Assembly (NCBI GenBank): GCA_964035775.1
Contig: OZ038313.1
Coordinates: forward strand, 12,952,905-13,016,904
Direction of reading: 5' to 3'
DNA length: 64,000 nucleotides
Source: Osedax frankpressi
Taxonomy: Eukaryota; Annelida; Polychaeta; Sabellida; Siboglinidae
Each line of letters starts with the position of its first letter. Positions within the stretch are counted from its first letter, which is position 1. This document shows positions 54,587-64,000 of this stretch, piece after piece. The notes under the pieces were generated by a model. It made no database searches. It saw nothing but the letters and a program-made list of their open reading frames with translations, and was not told the origin of the DNA. A program made the translations under genes and the position numbers.

Positions 54587-55821
54587 TATATATGCTATAT
54601 ATATAGTATTTTATAAATAATATATATTATATATGATATAATAATATGATAAAATAATTATTTTTATACTATAAATAATAATATATATGAATATAATGAT
54701 ATCTTAGAATGATAAAAATAAATATGATCAAATCACTCGACTGTTGCTCGTTATAATACAATACTTTAGTATACTATAACGGGAAACCCCGGATGCGGGA
54801 ATTCACGGTTCATCGTTAATAATGGCGTGATCTATACATTACACCAATACTGGTATAATGTCCTATGAACAACACACTCTCTGCATGACACATTATTACG
54901 TAATACGGTATGACGTCACCAGATTACATTCCTCAACATCTTCCATATAGTATATATTATACAGTTCTCAAGGGGCTGATTTGTTAAATCAAATATACAT
55001 GCACATTGTATACTATACAATGTATAGTATACAATCTATGCATATGTATTTACCTCATTATATTAATAATTGGATATAAACTTATATCAACCCTGGATAG
55101 AACTTATATAATACTTATATAATAGTAAGAAGTATAATAGTGTGTAGATTTTATAATATAATTAATGATATATACATGCATAAGTTTTCTTATAATCGGA
55201 TTATAAATATTTCATTACAATTGTTATCGGTTATCGGATTTGATCTGTTTATATATTCATTTATAGATAACAAATAATTCTACTTCTGAATTATTTGCAA
55301 TAATGCAATTTCACACGTTTGAAGTCATGTTCGTTCATGACATAGTAAATAGTATATGTCATTATGATGACTTTAAACCTATAATCCGTTTGCTACTACA
55401 TTTCATGATTTACTCAATAGCCAAACTATAAAACTCCGTGAATTAGTGACATAATAATGTAAGGCCAATAAGACATCAAGATTTGATTTACTTTATTATG
55501 TTATAATAACTGTCCTCTGTAACTTTATCAAGTGACCTCATGACCAGCCGATATTGATATGAAATCGTGAACTTGTGACCCCATTAAAATTAACGTAATT
55601 AATTAAGGTAATTAATTTGATCTTTTAACCCCTTGGACCCACTGACCTTGACGATGTAGCCATTAGCAGTACCCACGTAAATGATGTTACCATTCACTAA
55701 AATGCGTGTACTGGCGTATCTAGAGTCGAACTTATATACAGATAAGTCAACATCCGGGATAAGGACGGTGGATTGGGTGTGTCGAGAGGCCTCTGGAATC
55801 TGTATCGGGGGCATGTTTACG
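28850..55821 (-). CDS. MET-like receptor tyrosine kinase (Sema-PSI-IPT-TM-kinase), 5' part missing
   Basis: This is a single-pass cell-surface receptor kinase of the MET/RON type, expected to bind a ligand through the sema domain and phosphorylate tyrosines. Exons: 55647-55821 (runs into the gap), 40801-41169, 38518-38691, 36434-36603, 36185-36340, 35817-35907, 35248-35529, 34992-35097, 34392-34453, 34024-34229, 33448-33527, 32851-32997, 32617-32712, 31914-32164, 31310-31423, about 30629-30791, 29825-29961 and 28850-29417, about 1115 codons in all. Intron phases agree at every join except 31310/30791. The kinase has [23 protein letters not shown], a YY activation loop and [10 protein letters not shown], so it looks active. 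The start and the first sema blades lie in or beyond the N gap. MET-type is favoured over other kinases by the domain order and by [17 protein letters not shown] after the kinase hinge region. Confidence 0.87.
30135..30352. repeat. About 24-bp tandem repeat (atatacatatatactagatcacaa type)
   Basis: Some nine copies of a tatacatatata-tagatcacaa unit, interrupted by a short (TA)n run at 30270-30290. It is inside the receptor kinase intron downstream of exon 30629-30791. Confidence 0.8.
30629..31423 (-). CDS. Receptor kinase gene, catalytic-loop and activation-loop exons
   Basis: Exon 31310-31423 reads [20 protein letters not shown] then LAARNCML: the HRDLAARN catalytic loop of tyrosine kinases. 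The next exon, about 30629-30791, reads [16 protein letters not shown], then the twin tyrosines of ESDYYSS and [11 protein letters not shown], matching MET's YY activation site. The two exons do not join in phase with any GT/AG pair I can see (one or two bases off), which suggests a tiny missed exon, an odd splice site or a sequence error. Confidence 0.85.
30955..31280. repeat. Degenerate CTCACC/TGACCTCAC repeat in a kinase intron
   Basis: The plus strand repeats acctcacctcacctgatctg-like words. On the sense strand this is GGTGAG repeated many times, a 5' splice-site-like motif, beginning about 30 bases downstream of the exon ending at 31310. Confidence 0.85.
31914..33527 (-). CDS. Receptor kinase gene, juxtamembrane and kinase N-lobe exons
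   Basis: Exons 33448-33527 and 32851-32997 encode a juxtamembrane stretch ending [14 protein letters not shown]. Exon 32617-32712 gives the glycine loop [11 protein letters not shown] and the lysine of EVAIKTI. Exon 31914-32164 gives the alpha-C helix [20 protein letters not shown] and the hinge [18 protein letters not shown], very like MET's VVLPYMKHGDLRNFIRN. An insert rich in Gly and Pro sits before the hinge, lengthening the beta4-beta5 loop. All phases agree. Confidence 0.88.
34024..34453 (-). CDS. Receptor kinase gene, membrane-proximal and transmembrane exons
   Basis: A 62-base exon (34392-34453) reads [19 protein letters not shown] and joins in phase to exon 34024-34229, which begins [12 protein letters not shown]. 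The second exon contains one strong hydrophobic helix, [19 protein letters not shown], continuing to VVLA and stopped by KKTR. A single membrane span with basic residues on the kinase side gives the type I topology expected of a receptor kinase. Confidence 0.82.
34992..36603 (-). CDS. Receptor kinase gene, IPT/TIG-domain exons
   Basis: Five exons (36434-36603, 36185-36340, 35817-35907, 35248-35529, 34992-35097) encode beta-rich immunoglobulin-like IPT modules between PSI and membrane. Recognisable pieces are [20 protein letters not shown] following the PSI domain, [10 protein letters not shown] at the start of a later repeat, and [10 protein letters not shown] at the end of one. The IPT signature P-xx-GGT-x-L-x-I and a closing Cys-x-xP are visible. 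I estimate two to three repeats; exact borders are not clear. Confidence 0.75.
36966..37142. repeat. 65-bp tandem repeat, nearly three copies
   Basis: The marker word ctcgtgttattatattccaa occurs at 36976, 37041 and 37106, exactly 65 bases apart, and the copies are almost identical. That points to recent duplication. The unit ends in a TA-rich stretch that continues into a (TA)n tract. Confidence 0.92.
37270..37720. other. GC-richer segment inside a receptor kinase intron
   Basis: This lies between the PSI exon and the first IPT exon. Short open frames exist on the minus strand, but the flanking exons already join in phase 0 and read continuously from PSI into IPT without it. It may be an alternative exon or merely GC-richer intron. 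Confidence 0.2.
38518..38691 (-). CDS. Receptor kinase gene, PSI domain exon
   Basis: Fifty-eight codons between acceptor acaaag and donor gttact, phase 0 at both ends. The exon reads [19 protein letters not shown], then [20 protein letters not shown] and ends ELPECPVPQ. The Cys spacing is that of a PSI domain, the cysteine-knot module that follows sema in MET, plexins and semaphorins (CVWC replaces the usual CGWC). Confidence 0.87.
38806..39118. repeat. 13-bp minisatellite (gagaataaggtga), about 24 copies
   Basis: The unit gagagaataaggt is repeated with minor changes (aagatg, aatgtg). It starts about 115 bases upstream, in sense direction, of the PSI exon acceptor. The sense strand reads ctcacctt, pyrimidine-rich. 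Confidence 0.9.
40801..41169 (-). CDS. Receptor kinase gene, last sema exon with a poly-asparagine tract
   Basis: A phase 0 exon of 123 codons between a cacacag acceptor and a gttagt donor. It begins [15 protein letters not shown], carries about 18 consecutive Asn encoded mainly by AAC (41000-41055), and ends with [18 protein letters not shown]. This last part looks like the final sema strand, usually written PV-xM-x-F ... LYxxT. It joins in frame to the PSI exon. The poly-Asn run lies before the last blade, probably in a surface loop. Confidence 0.72.
42492..45815 (+). CDS. Putative unrecognised gene nested in the receptor kinase intron
   Basis: Five GC-richer segments on the plus strand have splice motifs and matching phases: 42492-42678, 43438-43624, 44922-44983, 45025-45096 and 45768-45815. 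They read, among others, [80 protein letters not shown] and [15 protein letters not shown]. The mix of beta-prone strands and cysteines suggests an extracellular protein. The CYPMQAYGQ-x-x-x-NY piece is faintly like an alpha-2-macroglobulin MG domain, but I do not assign it. Some segments also have open minus-strand frames, so strand and even coding status are uncertain. Confidence 0.33.
46570..47660. other. GC-richer, exon-like islands of unclear strand
   Basis: Two islands (46570-46860 and 47170-47660) stand out from the AT-rich surroundings and have open frames on both strands. Plus-strand pieces include [16 protein letters not shown] and [16 protein letters not shown]; minus-strand pieces include [19 protein letters not shown]. 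They could extend the putative plus-strand gene at 42.5-45.8 kb. No family is recognisable. Confidence 0.25.
47690..52335. other. AT-rich part of the large receptor intron, no gene seen
   Basis: Low-complexity AT sequence with (TA)n tracts. A GC-richer island at 51180-51720 has no good open frame on either strand and could be regulatory or a remnant. The AT-rich open frame at 48707-48964 encodes hydrophobic low-complexity sequence and is probably random. Confidence 0.4.
52336..53668. repeat. 12-bp minisatellite with higher-order structure in the 14.5-kb receptor intron
   Basis: The unit is caccactcctat with variants (ctgt, acaact, ctacca, caacac). A marker variant, ctcatgtcacaactcctg, recurs at 52691 and 52979, 288 bases or 24 units apart, showing a higher-order repeat. 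From 53460 on the units are almost uniform. Because 12 is a multiple of three, long frames open on both strands; they are not genes. Confidence 0.93.
53680..55646. other. Part of the receptor intron between the 12-bp satellite and the sema exon
   Basis: AT-rich with (TA)n tracts. A GC-richer patch at 54770-54930 contains a palindromic TGACGTCA (54911-54918), the CREB/ATF site, which could mark an enhancer or internal promoter. No coding frame was found. Confidence 0.35.
55647..55821 (-). CDS. Receptor kinase gene, sema-domain exon cut by the assembly gap
   Basis: The open frame runs from the gap edge to a gtcagt donor and contains [16 protein letters not shown]. This resembles the FLGTSDGRLLKV strand of MET, RON and plexin sema domains, roughly two thirds through the domain. 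It ends in phase 0, as needed by the exon that starts at 41169. The link across the 14.5-kb intron is inferred from phase and domain order only. Confidence 0.68.
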
Positions 55822-56021
55822 NNNNNNNNNNNNNNNNNNNNNNNNNNNNNNNNNNNNNNNNNNNNNNNNNNNNNNNNNNNNNNNNNNNNNNNNNNNNNNN
55901 NNNNNNNNNNNNNNNNNNNNNNNNNNNNNNNNNNNNNNNNNNNNNNNNNNNNNNNNNNNNNNNNNNNNNNNNNNNNNNNNNNNNNNNNNNNNNNNNNNNN
56001 NNNNNNNNNNNNNNNNNNNNN
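55822..56021. other. Assembly gap of exactly 200 N
   Basis: A run of 200 N, which looks like a placeholder of unknown true size. On its left is a sema exon of the receptor kinase gene, on its right the dynein gene about 250 codons short of its stop. Neither the dynein C-terminus nor the receptor's first exons are present, so real sequence of several kb or a wrong join is likely here. Confidence 0.95.
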
Positions 56022-56072
56022 CATTATAATTGAATTAACAATTCTAATGACAACTAATGATGAGTCTCCGAC

Positions 56073-63899
<7,827 letters not shown>

Positions 63900-64000
63900 C
63901 TTAGATGATATAATAATTTTAATTCAATATAGATGTTATATTAATATGATGAATTAAAAATTGAAAATAATATTCTCCGATTAACGTCATATTAGTAAAA

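Larger units (their letters stand above)
880..54590. repeat. Dispersed (TA)n tracts of 30-90 bp
   Basis: More than 30 nearly pure (TA)n tracts. The clearest are at 895-926, 1725-1759, 2254-2292, 6170-6237, 6880-6914, 7270-7315, 8618-8651, 10431-10475, 12172-12246, 14018-14062, 15757-15810, 16000-16042, 18632-18684, 24222-24268, 32415-32505, 32760-32822, 37150-37186, 43328-43400, 43710-43752, 45262-45310, 47045-47085, 49372-49408, 49879-49934, 51027-51057, 54340-54365 and 54536-54583. Many lie in introns of the three genes. Confidence 0.9.

Overview
The window looks like one stretch of a very AT-rich animal genome. It has three large, intron-rich protein genes, all read on the minus strand, with many (TA)n tracts and long minisatellites. 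The metazoan call rests on a receptor tyrosine kinase with semaphorin, PSI, IPT and MET-type kinase domains, on an axonemal outer-arm dynein heavy chain, and on a neprilysin-family M13 ectopeptidase homologue. The species cannot be named from sequence. Gene models were built by hand from reading frame, splice motifs and intron phase. Nothing was searched or computed.

Layout. 1-4.9 kb: AT-rich DNA with two weak exon-like islands. 4.95-13.66 kb: an M13 neprilysin-like gene with 17 phase-consistent exons covering the whole ectodomain. Its zinc motif HExxH reads HVLTY, so it looks catalytically dead. 14.1-20.5 kb: a long inverted repeat of about 1 kb arms around about 4.3 kb of AT-rich DNA. 20.95-21.36 kb: two scrambled genomic fragments copied from the M13 gene. 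21.36-23.25 kb: a decayed DNA transposon gene, followed at 23.5-23.87 kb by three small phase-compatible exons. 26.35-27.14 kb: a hairpin and an array of ten 38-bp hairpin units. 28.85-41.17 kb plus 55.65-55.82 kb: a MET-like receptor kinase with sema end, PSI, IPT repeats, transmembrane segment and a complete kinase domain. Its 14.5-kb intron holds GC-richer islands at 42.5-47.7 kb that may be a nested plus-strand gene, and a 12-bp satellite at 52.3-53.7 kb. 55.82-56.02 kb: an assembly gap of exactly 200 N. 56.07-63.9 kb: eight exons near the C-terminus of a DNAH5/DNAH8-type dynein heavy chain, continuing off the right edge.

Two global patterns stand out. Tandem arrays repeatedly start or end within a few bases of splice sites, each intron having its own unrelated unit. 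The inferred 5' splice sites favour T at +3 (GTTAGT-like) in 28 of 41 cases, unlike the usual animal purine.
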